Origin: Saxidomus purpurata
Taxonomy: Eukaryota; Mollusca; Bivalvia; Venerida; Veneridae
Length of the DNA stretch: 64,000 bases
Assembly: GCA_022818135.1 (NCBI GenBank)
Contig: JAFMSR010000015.1
Location: 34,565,239-34,629,238 of the forward strand
Reading direction: 5' to 3'
Part shown: piece by piece, positions 13,360-24,914 of the stretch
Position numbering within the stretch: the first letter of the stretch is position 1
How the letters are laid out: each line of letters begins with the position of its first letter
Notes under the pieces: generated by a model
Told to the model about the DNA's origin: nothing
The model's database searches: none
The model's input: the letters and a program-made list of their open reading frames with translations, nothing else
Translations under genes and position numbers: made by a program

Positions 13360-13725
13360 CGGGTGACATAGTTTTTGACCCCAGATGACCCATATTCGAA
13401 CTCTACCTAGATTTCATTAAAGCAATTATACTGACCAAGTTTCATTAAAATCCAATGAAAAATGCAACCTCTATTGCATACACAAGGTTTTACTATGATT
13501 TGACCCTGTGACCCTAGTTTTTGACCCCAGATGACCCATATTCGAACTCGACCTAGATTTCATCAAGGCAGTCATACTGACCCAAGCTTCATGAAGATCC
13601 AGTGAAAAATGCACCCTATATTGCATACACAAGGTAAAGTGTGGACAGACAGACACGACGACAGACACCAGGTGATCAAAATAGCTCACCTATGAGCACT
13701 TCATGCTCAGATGAGCTAAAAAGGC
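13360..13725. mobile_element. Tandem-repeat mobile element remnant (~146-bp unit)
   Basis: GACCCCAGATGACCCATATTCGAACT occurs at about 13377 and 13523. The 3' end carries a short GACAGACAGACACGACGACAGAC tract and then AGCTCACCTATGAGCA with TGCTCAGATGAGCT, an inverted pair. The ending resembles that of the elements at 19506 and 23736 (GTGAGCTAA). Confidence 0.55.
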
Positions 13726-13734
13726 AGAATCTCT

Positions 13735-14190
13735 GAGTTACTAGGACAAACCTGACACATGATGCAAGTGTACTCCCTCACACGTTTCTTGAAATTGTAT
13801 CCATTAAATTCAAAGATATGGCATCAGACAGAAATTGCCTCTTTAAAACTGCTATGGGCTATAACTCTGCTATAAAAAGGTTGATCTTGAAGGCATTTGA
13901 CATGCATAATTATGCACCTACAAATATATACATTTCTGCCAAGTTAAGCTGGAAAAATTGCCTCTATAAAATGGCTAATTTAAAATAGTAAAGGGCTATA
14001 AATCTGCTATTAATACATGTAGGTGGTTTGTGACGGCATTGGGCATGCATGATACCCCTACCCAAATATACATCCCTTCAATAAACCTTACCAACCCATA
14101 CTATGATAGGACTCCCGAAGGAAATGTGTGACAGACAAAAGGACTGACAACGCCAAAACAATATCCCTCCGCCAAGGGCAGGAAATAATA
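13735..14190. mobile_element. Tandem-repeat element remnant next to PCID2 3' end
   Basis: Two diverged copies of AAATTGCCTCT + AAAA + GGGCTATAA-TCTGCTAT lie about 150 bp apart. The block ends with GACAGACAAAAGGACTGAC and ATCCCTCCGCC, the same style of ending as the element at 30662-31150. The left border is uncertain. Confidence 0.45.
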
Positions 14191-14662
14191 AACTACAAGG
14201 TCAATTGTATTTTTTTCTCTTTATTTCATCCTGAACATTCAAGCAGAAAGTATAAGTATATGCTATCTGTGATTGAATGATTTGTCAGTACACACTTACC
14301 GCATGTACAACATCAAAAACAATTCATTTATCAAGTTATATAACTTTTTTATATGTTCATATTAGCACATACTTTCACACTATTTGTAACTCTTTCCACC
14401 TAGCTCGAGTGTCTGAAACATGCTTAGCACAATCTTTCATAAGTAAATATTAATTCAATCTGATATTGTCTTTTTCCTTGGGAGAAAAATTCTCCAGACA
14501 AAAACATGTAACCCCCTCAGCACTGCCATAACTATGCACTGTTAATATGCGTTATCAAAGCACTTTCCTGAAATTTCTTACAGTACATTTAAACAAAGTG
14601 CAATAAATGAGAGTTGTAGAGTGTCAAAAATTGACTAAGAAGTAAAATTGTGTTTTTATAGT

Positions 14663-14702
14663 GTTGCCTGGCAACAATCTCAAATAGCTGTTGCCTAGCA
14701 AC
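14663..14702. promoter_or_regulatory. Two tandem RFX X-box-like palindromes
   Basis: GTTGCCTGGCAAC at 14663-14675 and GTTGCCTAGCAAC at 14690-14702 lie within a 27-bp direct repeat. Both fit the X-box pattern GTNRCC-spacer-RGYAAC bound by RFX factors. They sit in the probable PCID2 3' UTR, so a role in transcription is doubtful; as transcript sequence they would form small stems. Confidence 0.4.
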
Positions 14703-14994
14703 AATCTCAAATAGCTGCACTAGTCTGTCTCTACAGATCCTTCCTTCCTGTTGATCACCTCAAGTCACTGTATCTAGCGGTCAGTTATATATCAGAAGCC
14801 ACCTTCAGTTACATTCTTGCTAAATAAATACATTTTAAATTGTATTATCTCCCATTGCAAAACTGGCTGCTCGGGATCAAACATCATTAACAACTCTGGG
14901 CTTGTGGCTGCTCAATACAGATGACTTCTAACACAGGTGTAACTGTACTTAAATCACCTACTACACATGTTTTATAGTGTGATACAATTGTGTG

Positions 14995-15084
14995 CTATAT
15001 AACTGTGGAGAGCTGAGGGAACGGATTCTGTTTGCTGACCACCAGTTTCTGGTGCTGGTAGGAAATGTAGCCCTTTATTTTGTT
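14995..15084 (-). CDS. PCID2: PCID2 last coding exon
   Basis: TTTCAG acceptor; 29 codons, [20 protein letters not shown] then PFPQLSTVI, and TAG. Near-identical to the human C-terminus. The nearest reverse-strand AATAAA is at 14220-14225, which would give a ~780-bp 3' UTR holding the X-box-like repeats. Confidence 0.93.
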   Translation of the reverse strand, partial: NKIKGYISYQHQKLVVSKQNPFPQLSTVI

Positions 15085-18000
15085 CTGAAAATATAAAAAA
15101 TCAGTACTAATTGCAAATGATAATTGGTCTCAAAATACACACCTACTACTTACTAACAGTCGAATCACAACAAAGTGAGCTCCAAGTGAAATACGGGACT
15201 TGCTCTTTTAAGCTTTCTTATTCAAATCAAATATTTGTTTGGGAAGTTTCAGTCAAGTCTCTGTAGTAGTTTCCAATATAGCAATTTACATGCAAAACTT
15301 ACTAAGATATTCAAAGTACAAACAAAGGAGCATTAATTATACTAAACTCATGTCAGAGTAACAAGATGTGATGCTAATACTTTTCTTGACCCAGGAGGCG
15401 CTGAATCAATCCAACATCTGCTGTAGCTTTGGCGATAGCAACTTGCTTGAAAACCATTAACCAGGACATTTAAGGGGTATAAATTTGCCTAAATTCACTC
15501 ATAAGTTATCATGAGGGTTGATGCTACACCGTTGTTTGTTCACCTTAATGACTAGCATCAACCTGCAGTAGTTTGGGAGATGGTCACTTGCACATGAGAA
15601 TTAAACCTGGAGTTTTTAAACACAAAAGGGGCTTAATTTTGTAAAAAATCATGCAAGAGACATGGGGATTGACTCTATGACGTTTCTCATTGACCCAGAA
15701 GACTTGTGTTTAGTTTCAACGCATTCCCTGCAATAGTTGACTTGAGGGATAGCAACTTGCATGAAACACTTGAACCCATATTTTCGATGTCCAAAAATGG
15801 GTTAATTTCATCAAAATTCAGGTAAGAATGATAGGCATTGATGCTAGGACCTTTTTCACTGACCCAGAAGATATGAAACAATTTAAATCAGTGCTGTATC
15901 ACAAGTTACTCTGGTAACTGTATCTAATATAACATAATTTCACCAAAACTTGTAACACTCATAAATTCTGTAATCATAAGTAATATCACATATAAATCAT
16001 GATGTCACAACTTATGTTACACAAGTTTTATATTTGTTACTCTCATTACAGACAACATGTCATGAATATCAGCTTCCTCCAAGTTCAAAAACATGAACAA
16101 CTTTAGTTTCGTATGTTATCAATAATTTGTTAAGCTCATTCCTGTTACTCACATCACATATGAGGTTTGCTATTATACACGCTGTCTCGTCGTTGTCAAT
16201 TTCCTCCACTTCCATCCACTGTAAAGCTTGTGTGAAGGACTGTATAGGAAGCTGATGGGTCTTCTGTATCACGTATCTGTATCAAAACAAAACACGCTGT
16301 GAAACAAACAGGAAGCTGTAGCTTTATGTCTGATAGTGCAAACCTTAAACATTACTTTTGAACTCTATTTAAATAAGAGGGGAGGTTAAGGCTATAAAAC
16401 TTTCACAGAATTCTTGTTTTTGATTGGCTAAAACTAAGCTTTGATTCAAATATGACCAATCAGGATACAACATCTTGAGTTTTGGGGAAGAAAGGTTCGA
16501 GGCATTTTGTGTCTGCATCATTTATAGTAATTTTCAATATTCAACTATTTCTTACTGTAAATGCTTAAGGACTTGGTAACAATTTTCATGAGAATACAGA
16601 CCAATTGCAACCAGGTAAGTCTGTATTTGTCATGGGTTTACCCTTTCCCCAAAATAAACCTTTCTTACTCAAAATGATATGGAAATTTGCAGTCACAGGT
16701 TATGACCCAACTCCCCTTACAAAATTAAGTTACAGTTATTATCATTTTACATAAATTTATTTGAGTTTAATCATGAAGAAAGTTTCCTTTGGTCAATAAA
16801 TTGTTTTTGAAAACTCATTCCATATAGTAATTCTCTTTTGTGAGAGATGCAGCGAGTGTCATCACTACAACCCTTGTCAGGTATAAGTGTTTTTGCCACT
16901 GACCTTTAGAGGCCCCAAGGTATTTTTTATAATTACTGAAGTCTGACAAAACATCTATTAACAACGAAACAAACTTGTCAAACCTTCTCTTCTTCAATAT
17001 AAAGGACAAGACAACAATACTGGAATGATTTTTTTTTCGATAAAAGATTACAGGGACCATAAATCTAGCATCTGACAACCCAGATTTTCTACACCTAGAT
17101 TGAACAGTTCCACTGATAGCAAAACAGGAGTACTATATCTCTAATAAGAGACATTTGGAAGCCTTCATATTGACTAAGCTGTCACCAGTGCAAACAGTTA
17201 ATTTCAAAATACATACATCTGCTTAAAGTTCCAGGACCTCAATTAAAAGTAGCTTTTATTTTACCACGAAAGATATCTTACCATCGGAAATGACCTTTAT
17301 CTGTACCAAAAACATTCCTAACTTTACTTTTTAAAGTACACGTTAGAAATATAGCTCATTATTTTTTTCAATGATATTGCAAAAAATAATAAAAACTTCC
17401 TAGCAACTCTTTTTCTTGAAGAAACGACTTGAATACGAAAGAAATGAATATGTCAACATTGTTTTAGACTGAATAGAACATGGCTCTATCATTATCCTGT
17501 CAATAAATTTATTGTACTATATCAGTAAATTCAAAGTGATCAAGGGACTTTAAAGCATCCATCTGATTTTATTGGTCACCTTTCTTTAATCCTTTCAACA
17601 TTCTTAACAAAACTTGCACTGCTACTATCCAGTACTTACACTTTCTTGAAGAGATTTCTGTATGCTATAATCTTAAGTTTCTCCAGAATGAGATAGATCC
17701 CACATTTAATGAAGTAGTGTTCATATTTCTCCATCACTGCATTCAGCTGTCGAATGTTACCAGACCTGCAATATTACGACATTTTATTAAATTTGATTAC
17801 GTCCCTTTATAGCTTTCTTACTTAGAACAAATGTTTTAACATTTATGATTGCGCAATAATTCACGATTAAAATGTAAACAATACAGTTTTGATGGACCCG
17901 ATACTGCAAACCCCACTAGGGTGTCACATTATTTTTTCAAATTTCAATCAAGTATATTGTCAAGAGTTAGCCGAGGACAATTTTTGTGCTCTTTTATTTG

Positions 18001-21000
18001 AAATCCAACCCCTGACTTCTCTATACAGACCTGTACATGTATCAACCTTAGCTATGGTGACTATATTTTTTACATATCAATGTTTCCTACACAACTTTGC
18101 TAGGAATATAGACATACAGGGAAAACTTAAAAGAGCCAAGACCTCCAGTGCATCTTTACCACAAGAATTAGAAAAGAGCCGCCACAGCAACACTTGTGTG
18201 AATTATATCAAAATCTGACCACTTGTTTATACAATATAAACAGACGTTTTTCCAAGTTCACGTTATCACGCTGTCCCTTAGTGTTAATCAACATGGTGGA
18301 AAGAATTTCATAGTCACATAAAAGGACATTTTTGTAGAAATATTTTGAAAGCAAGCTCATGGTTTGCAACCATAATCGTTTTTATTGTTTTAATGTTTCT
18401 CCTTTTGTTTGCCATGACAATGGAGTTCTGAATGAATCAACCAGACATGAAGGGATCTGACAGAGGCCTGAAGCAATTATTTGTATCAACACACTACACT
18501 ATATGCTAAATAAACCAAATACACAAAGGAACTTACAACACGACTATCAATCAAGGGTATTATCAAGTCTTACAGCACTGAAGCTGGTAAAGCACAAAAA
18601 TAAATCGGGAATTCTTTGGTGTTCATCTTTCTTTCAAAAAGATCACCAAAAAAGTCAAAATATTAATCTTTCAAAGAGGAAATAGTCAGTGCTGTACTTG
18701 AACCAAACTTTTACACGCATATGGTAAAAAAAATCCGATTACATGTACAAGTTGGTAATCCATTCAAAATTTGCAGTAATAAATCTGTCACGCTCTGTAT
18801 GTTGTTTAAATGAAACTGTAATCTCCAGCGGCTTGAAATAAACGGTATACATTACAAGACCGACTCATGAAGAACATGTACTCACCCTACAGCTTGTGAG
18901 ACCTCCTGGAATGCTAACAGGTCGTACTTCCTTAGTAGATCTGACTTGGGCATCTGACCCTAGGTACAAAAGTAGTTTACATAATTATTTCAAGAAGCCC
19001 ATATGCTTGTAAGGTTGAAAGGTTTATAAACAAGCAGCTGAACAACAGCCATAGTTTATTTGTCTGCTTTCAGGATATTATTTCAATTCTAACATGACTA
19101 TGTATCATAAAAAAAAAGATAGAACGGCTGTGGGTTCTCTTTTATCCTGATATTTACTAGCACATCATACAATGTGATGTCATTTATCCCAATGTGTATG
19201 AAAACTTTGTTTATTGCAGAACATACAATAGAATTCCTTCTCTAATGTAACAAACAGAATAAGTCATGTTAGAGTAAGATATATTCAGAACCTATGACTG
19301 TCTGTTTAATACATGTATACAGCAAAAATTAGCATACCAGTAACATCTTGACAGGAACAAGGTACTGTAGAATCAATTTCTTATTCTTGATACTTTTCTT
19401 GTGGCATCTCTCAAATGCAAATGTGAGGTATTCATCAGCTGAAAATTCAATGTGTTAACAATGTAAATGGAATTTTGAAGGCAATGTTAAATCTTCAACA
19501 AGAGAAACAAGAGGGCCAAGATGGCCCTATATCGCTCACCTTGGTACAAGTCCACTTGCCTGGTGGAAGATCACTAGATAATGTTATATACCAAATAAGT
19601 TTTCCTATATACGCCTTTGTAAAACAAATGATCCCCCCGGGCAAGGTCAATTTTGACCCCAGGGGCATAATTTGAATAAACTTTAAAGAGGTCTACTAGG
19701 CAATGCTACATGCCAAATATCTAAGCTCTAGGCCTTGTGGTTTCAGAGAAGAAGATTTTTAAAGTTTTTACTATATATTCCTATGCAAAAGTAAGTGACC
19801 CCGGTGCGGGGTCAATTTTGACCCGGGGCTCATAATTTGAACAATATTGGTAGAGGTCCACTAGCCAATGCTACATGCCAAATATCTAAGCTCTAGGCCT
19901 TGTGGTTTCAGAGAAGAAGATTTTTAAAGTTTTTACTATATAAGCCTATGTAAAACTAAGTGACCCCCGGTACGGGGTCAATTTTGATCCGGGGCTCATA
20001 ATTTGAACAATCTTTGTAGAGGTCCACTAGCCAATGCTACATGCCAAATATCTAAGCTCTAGGCCTTGTGGTTTCAGAGAAGAAGATTTTTTAAGTTTTT
20101 TCCTATATATTCCTATGCAAAACTAAGTGACCCCCGGGGTGGGGTCAATTTTGACCCGGGGCTCATAATTTGAACAATATTGGTAGAGGTCCACTAGCCA
20201 ATGCTACATGCCAAATATCTAAGCTCTAGGCCTTGTGGTTTCAGAGAAGAAGATTTTTTAAGTTTTTCCTATATATTCCTATGCAAAACTAAGTGACCCC
20301 CGGTGCGGGGTCAATTTTGACCAGGGGGTCATAATTTGAACAATCTTGGTAGAGGTCTACTAGACAATGCTACATGCCAAATATCTTAGCTCTAGGCCTT
20401 GTGGTTTCAGAAAAGAAGATTTTTAAAGTTTTCCCTATATATTCCTATGCAAAAACTAAGGGCCCACCAGCGAGGGGTCAATTTTGACCCGGGGGTCATA
20501 ATTTGAACAATCTTGGTAGAGGTCCACTAGACAATGCTACATGCCAAATATCTAAGCTCTAGGCCTTGTGGTTTCAGAGAAGAAGATTTTTTAAGTTTTT
20601 CCTATTTGTTGCCATAGCAACCAGAGTTCTGCATGGAATGGAATTCTTTGAACAATTTTGGTAGAGCTTCATGCAAGGAACATTCCTGCATAGTTTGATC
20701 AACATTGGCCTAGAGGTTTCAGAGGAGATGTCATTTGAATCAAATGTTGATGGACGACGGACAATCATCGATCAGAAAAGCTCACCCTGGCATAGCCAGG
20801 TGAGCTAACAACAGAAATGCCATTTTCATGTTAAAATAATTCTCACTTTGACCATTATCTATACCTTTGAAGGCATCACTAGCTTTTACGTGTTTCGTTC
20901 GCAAAGTGGCTAATGTCACTGACATTAAGGTCTTTTAACTATCCCAGGAAACCCATGTGACACCATAGCAGATGTACTTTTTACAATGATATCTGTACTT

Positions 21001-23139
21001 TGAATTAATATAAACATCAAAGTCTTTCTTTATACACAATAGGTGTCATATTTGCAAATGCTTGTATAAATGCTGGTTTCAAACTGATCAGACATGTCTA
21101 TAGCGGGGATCAAACATGTAAACACTAATCAGGCTGTTGATTACAAAGTTCTAAAATTCACCTTTTTTAAAATCTCCATCAAACATGGCCTTCTGTCCAA
21201 CATAATACCTGAAAACATAGAAACCATAGAAGCTGTTAATCATTTATGTCTTTAAGAAAAACCTCAATTACAATAGACAATTCACTGATTTTAGGCCTAT
21301 ATATCTATAGAAAGCGACATAAATGTAACTAGAAGCTACAGTCCAAACACAAGCTTAAAATGATCACTCTGACCATTTCAAAAGTCATATCTCTTGCAGG
21401 TATGGTTTGGTCTGAAAGAGTAAGAAAGAGAAATGGGATATATCTACGTGTAGATTTGATGTTTAAGTAATGTGAAAATACGTGTACTGCTGAAATAACT
21501 TGTATCACATTGCAACTAAAACAAATTTGTATTTGTAAACAAACTAGTATGACTTGATTTCAAAAGTACTTGCTCACTTTATATGCACTTTAAAGAATCA
21601 TCCTTTATGTGCACTTTATACAGTTGTTTAAAGATCACTTCCGAGATATTCTTTTCACACACAAACACTACCTTTTATGGAATTGATTTTCTGTTTGTTT
21701 CCTTGAGTAACAAAAACAGTGTATGATATACTGATACAGTACTTCAATGTATTCAGTTAGTGACTGTGTATTTCTGCAATATTACTGCACTGAGACCCTT
21801 GTCTTACCTAAACGTAATGAGATGTGATAAACTGAATTTGTCCTTCATTGGTAAACTGTCAACTGCACGAATCAATGGCTTACATAAGTGTAGCTTGTTG
21901 ATCTGGAAAACAGACATCATAAAATATACTGTAAATGGTAATTTTCGTGTAACAAAAATTTGGCGATTACAGTTTATACTTATTTATTTTAGCTCGATTG
22001 TGAAGAAAGCTTGCAGCTTATCGAGTCACTCTCGAGTCCGCTTCCTGGTAAAACCAGTACTTATGAGGAGGTAGTCATGACCCCAGTGGGACTCGAATCC
22101 GCAACCTCCAGGATGAGCAGCCGACACCTTAACCTCTACACTACCGCTCCCCTAAATTTGTGGATTTGTAGATTTTAAATTCACAAAAGGAACATTCTGT
22201 AATTGTAAAACCACTGAAATGAATCTTTCGTCAAAAATATTACCTTATTTACAGTATACAGACAGTTTGTATTGCATTATATTTGTTGACCTTGAATATA
22301 TATTCATAAATATACTCTCAGTGGCAGACTGGTAGCCTATACAAAAGTGATGTTAAGAGACAGTCATTTATCATAACTGTATAACTCTGGGAACCAGTCA
22401 TGAATGAAACACTGCTCAGAACAGTAACTTTTCCAAATTTATTTACTGGATACATAGTACAGTCAACCCTGCCATTGTGACCACCTGATTTAAGCAACAA
22501 CCTGACATATGCAACCACTTTATAGTCCTCCCTTGTAATGTAGGATGATAGCAATTTACCCTGAGTTAAGAGACCACCTGTCTTACGAGACTACAATTTC
22601 AACTTTCCCTGTGGTCGCTTAAGGCATGCTTGACTGTAGTCCTTAGACCTTATTATTTGTTTTCACTTGTAGTGCACCAACAAAAAAACTAGCAAAGCAA
22701 TGAAACTTCAGATTAACAAACTTACTGTAGGTTCTTACATAGCCAGATTAAAGATTGGACAAGAAAAAAAATGTACACAAATATGTTACTAGACACATGG
22801 TGAAGGAAGTAATTTAACCTCACCTATTTGCAATGTATTATTCTTCATATTAAAGGGTCAACTATAGAAAATAAGAATTTTGATCAACAGTGAGTTTTCA
22901 TTTTTTTCACAGATTGCAGGAAGTGGTTAGTGAAGTTGTTCTATCATTCATTTTGTCTGTGCAATCAGGAAATTGAGTACAGTATAAAGCCTGAATGGTA
23001 TGTAATATAAAAGCAACAAAATGTCAGCTTGTGTCAGAGAACTAGTATGTACATGTTTCATACCTTAAAGTATATTTTGAAGAGCTGATTAACCAGATTC
23101 AACATTCCCCATTTTTTTGTGTCTTCTATTGCAGCACGA
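14995..23139 (-). CDS. PCID2: PCID2, TREX-2 complex PCI-domain subunit (5' end missing)
   Basis: Eight exons encode 243 residues and a stop: 23064-23139, 21808-21902, 21162-21208, 19338-19438, 18886-18959, 17640-17765, 16153-16276, 14995-15084. All have GT-AG borders and phases chain. The protein follows human PCID2 from [19 protein letters not shown] through [42 protein letters not shown] and the end [24 protein letters not shown]2 (yeast Thp1) pairs with GANP and DSS1 in the nuclear-pore TREX-2 complex, which exports mRNA; its C-terminal PCI winged helix binds nucleic acid. The human protein is 399 residues, so about 155 N-terminal residues are absent. They would lie toward the N gap at 24915. 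Introns carry two large tandem-repeat elements. Confidence 0.92.
15365..15875. repeat. ~160-bp tandem array in the last PCID2 intron, three units
   Basis: Diverged units share GACCCAG(G/A)AG, ATAGCAACTTGC-TGAA, and AATTC-ATAAG/GTAAG-ATGA-GG-TTGATGCTA. Spacing of the GACCCAG phrase supports about 160 bp. No shared terminus was found. Confidence 0.65.
16153..16276 (-). CDS. PCID2: PCID2 exon (winged-helix part)
   Basis: Acceptor AG before TACGTGATACAG, donor GTGAGT after ICD. Encodes [20 protein letters not shown] and [20 protein letters not shown], matching THQLSLDAFLVALKFM and DEVQCILANLI of the human protein. Reading through the donor gives a short extension to a stop, so an intron-retained form would end early. 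Confidence 0.92.
17640..17765 (-). CDS. PCID2: PCID2 exon (PCI domain)
   Basis: TTGCAG acceptor, GTAAGT donor, 126 bp. Encodes [20 protein letters not shown] then [20 protein letters not shown], the core of the PCI domain. Confidence 0.92.
18886..18959 (-). CDS. PCID2: PCID2 exon
   Basis: CCTAG acceptor, GTGAGT donor. Encodes [20 protein letters not shown] then SQAV. An alternative acceptor CAG six bases downstream would remove two residues (GQ). Confidence 0.88.
19338..19438 (-). CDS. PCID2: PCID2 exon
   Basis: TTTCAG acceptor, GTATGC donor. Encodes [16 protein letters not shown] then [13 protein letters not shown], helical repeats leading into the PCI domain. Its upstream intron contains the tandem-repeat element at 19506-20807, only ~70 bp from the acceptor. 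Confidence 0.92.
19506..20807 (+). mobile_element. Tandem-repeat mobile element 1 (166-bp units, Helentron/pearl-like architecture)
   Basis: Starts AACAAGAGGGCCAAGATGGCC and TCGCTCACCTT. It then holds six units of 165-167 bp (CTAAGCTCTAGGCC at 19721, 19886, 20052, 20219, 20385 near-match, 20552) and a unique 3' segment with a hairpin at 20779-20806 before GCTAA. GCTCACCT near the 5' end is the inverse of AGGTGAGC at the 3' end. There is no coding potential. Subterminal inverted repeats, an internal satellite and a 3' hairpin are the described features of non-autonomous Helentrons (HINEs) and bivalve pearl elements; the assignment is inference. Confidence 0.75.
20608..20621. promoter_or_regulatory. 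X-box (RFX) motif carried by mobile element 1
   Basis: GTTGCCATAGCAAC fits the RFX X-box consensus exactly. It lies in the unique 3' part of the element; the same motif is kept at 24673-24686 in element 2. Confidence 0.45.
21162..21208 (-). CDS. PCID2: PCID2 exon
   Basis: TTTCAG acceptor, GTGAAT donor, 47 bp. Encodes [15 protein letters not shown], nearly identical to the human segment YYVGRKAMFDSDFKQ. Confidence 0.92.
21808..21902 (-). CDS. PCID2: PCID2 exon
   Basis: TTCCAG acceptor, GTAAGA donor. Encodes [20 protein letters not shown] and then [11 protein letters not shown]; ends with two bases (AG) of a split codon. LCKPLIRA is a signature stretch of the family. Confidence 0.92.
21927..22256. 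mobile_element. Mariner-type MITE carrying an inserted SINE
   Basis: TACTGTAAATGGTAAT at 21927 pairs with ATTACCTTATTTACAGTA ending at 22256, with TA at both outer ends. The interior is split by a reverse-strand SINE (about 21979-22153). It begins 25 bp upstream of the PCID2 exon acceptor at 21902. Confidence 0.6.
21979..22153 (-). mobile_element. tRNA-derived SINE, family A
   Basis: Read on the minus strand, a tRNA-like head GGAGCGGTAGTGTAGAGGTT and a B-box GGATTCGAGTCC are followed by a body with CTGGTTTTACCAGGAAGCG and ACTCGAGAGTGACTCGATAAGC, then a tail with AGCTAAAATAAAT. The same body occurs at 58979-59157 on the plus strand. Confidence 0.75.
22458..22638. mobile_element. Small mariner-type MITE
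   Basis: TACAGTCAACCCTGCC at 22458 pairs with GGCATGCTTGACTGTA ending at 22638 (13 of 16 matching), with TA ends. It is 177 bp between the TA sites and non-coding. Confidence 0.7.
23064..23139 (-). CDS. PCID2: PCID2 exon (first present)
   Basis: CAG acceptor, GTATGA donor. One base completes an upstream codon, then 25 codons starting [13 protein letters not shown]. No further PCID2 exon is seen between here and the N gap. Confidence 0.9.
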
Positions 23140-23735
23140 CTGAAAATACAACAAAAACTCTGTTACTATGGCAACAAACTGGCTATAAACACAATAACAA
23201 CTCAACAGCATAACATCCCTTTATATCACAATGCCTGAAATCTTCATACCATATGCATAGTGCAGACTCGGACTAGTCTGTACTGATGTGTCAATTTAAA
23301 TAGATCTTCTAACTTTTTCCTCAGCCCATTGCGATTTCGGTGTGACGGTTGCATGTAATTAAGTTCTGCCATGTATAACTGTGATATATCATTGCTATAT
23401 CATCTATCAAATACGTCACGAGTAAACAACTGTTTCACAAAAATTACGTCAACTGTTTAGGATGGAAAACTAATCGATATTCTAAAATCAAAATGAGTGC
23501 GAGTTTATGCCAAGCTACTTCGCCTGAAATTTGTCATAGAAGTATGTTTTTCTCAAATGAATAAGATTCACCATACGGTAAAAAAAAAAGGAAATCAGGT
23601 TATCTAGTAATCTACATTTGAAAACATACAAGTTTAAATGAATGCGAAAGACTTTTAGTTTTATACAAGGTGTTATGTATCAGCTATTAGTTTGTTGTTG
23701 ACATATAAGTTGTAACAGTAACAATCTTAAAAATC

Positions 23736-24874
23736 AAACAAGAGGGCCAAGATGGCCCAATATCGCTCACCTTGGTACAAGTCCACTTGCCTGGTGGAAG
23801 ATCACTAGATAATGTTATATACCAAATAAGTTTTCCTATATATGCCTCTTTAAAACAAATGATCCCGCCCCGGGCAAGGTCAATTTTGACCCCAGGGGCA
23901 TAATTTGAACAAACTTTGAAGAGGTCTACTAGGCAACGCTACATGCCAAATATCTAAGCTCTAGGCCTTGTGGTTTCAGAGAAAAAGATTTTTAAAGTTT
24001 TCCCTATATCAGCCTATGTAAAACTAAGTGACCCCCGTGCGGGGGTCAATTTTGACCCGGGGTCATAATTTGAATGATCTTGGTAGAGGTCCACTAGCCA
24101 ATGCTACATGCCAAATATCTAAGCTCTAGGCCTTGTGGTTTCAAAGAAGAAGATTTTTAAAGTTTTTCCTATATATTCCTATGCAAAACTAAGTGACCCC
24201 CTATGCAGGGTCAATTTTGATCCGAGGGTCATAATTTGAACAATCTTGGTAGAGGTCCACTAGCCAATGCTACCTGCCAAATATCTAAGCTCTAGGCCTT
24301 GTGGTTTCAAAGAAGAAGATTTTTAAAGTTTTTCCTATATACTCCTATGCAAAACTAAGTGACCCCCCATGCGGGGTCAATTTTGATCCGAGGGTCATAA
24401 TTTGAACAATCTTGGTAGAGGTCCACTAGCCAATGCTACCTGCCAAATATCTAAGCTCTAGGCCTTGTGGTTTCAGAGAAGAAGATTTTTAAAGTTTTTC
24501 CAATATAAGACTATGTAAAACCAAGTGACCCCCCGTGTGGGGTCAATTTTGACCCGGGGGTCATAATTTGAACAATCTTGGTAGAGGTCCACTAGACAAT
24601 GCTACATGCCAAATATCTAAGCTCTAGGCCTTGTGGTTTCAGAGAAGAAGATTTTTAAAGTTTTTCCTATTTGTTGCCATAGCAACCAGAGTTCTGCATG
24701 GAATGGAATTCTTTGAACAATTTTGGTAGAGCTTCATGCAAGGAACATTCCTGCATAGTTTTATCAACATTGGCCTAGAGGTTTCAGAGGAGATGTCATT
24801 TGAATCAAAATGTTGACGGACGACGGACAATCATTGATCAGAAAAGCTCACCCTGGCATAGCCAGGTGAGCTAA
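23736..24874 (+). mobile_element. Tandem-repeat mobile element 2, same family as 19506-20807
   Basis: Same 5' start, same orientation, same 3' hairpin (24845-24872). It has five units rather than six, with CTAAGCTCTAGGCC at 23954, 24119, 24285, 24451 and 24617. Both elements lie in the PCID2 region 4.2 kb apart. This one ends 40 bp before the N gap, so near-identical repeats probably caused the assembly break. Confidence 0.78.
24673..24686. promoter_or_regulatory. X-box (RFX) motif carried by mobile element 2
   Basis: GTTGCCATAGCAAC, identical to 20608-20621 at the equivalent place in the related element. Confidence 0.45.
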
Positions 24875-24914
24875 TAATTGCAAGCTATACAGAAATATTA
24901 TCTTTGCCCTTCAT

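Larger units (their letters stand above)
8191..14994. other. Intergenic region between convergent PRKX copy A and PCID2
   Basis: Holds the 3' UTRs of both genes and repeats, with no supported coding exon. 8191 to about 9900 is plausible PRKX 3' UTR with three AATAAA sites. Then follow a 34-bp array inside a local duplication (9885-10385), a possible MITE with CTGTAAATTT ends (11703-11871), a 21-bp array (12098-12245), a reverse SINE-like block (about 12860-13085) and two tandem-repeat elements (13360-13725, 13735-14190). A reverse-strand AATAAA at 14220-14225 may end PCID2 transcripts. No feature was recognised in 10400-11690 or 12250-12850. Confidence 0.6.

Noticed and set aside
21760..22074. 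104-residue plus-strand ORF
   Set aside because: It is antisense to PCID2 exon 21808-21902 and runs into a MITE and SINE.
24885..24914. MKGKDNISV on the minus strand as a PCID2 5' exon
   Set aside because: Slight likeness to a KKGKSK stretch in PCID2, but a stop follows at once and no donor fits.
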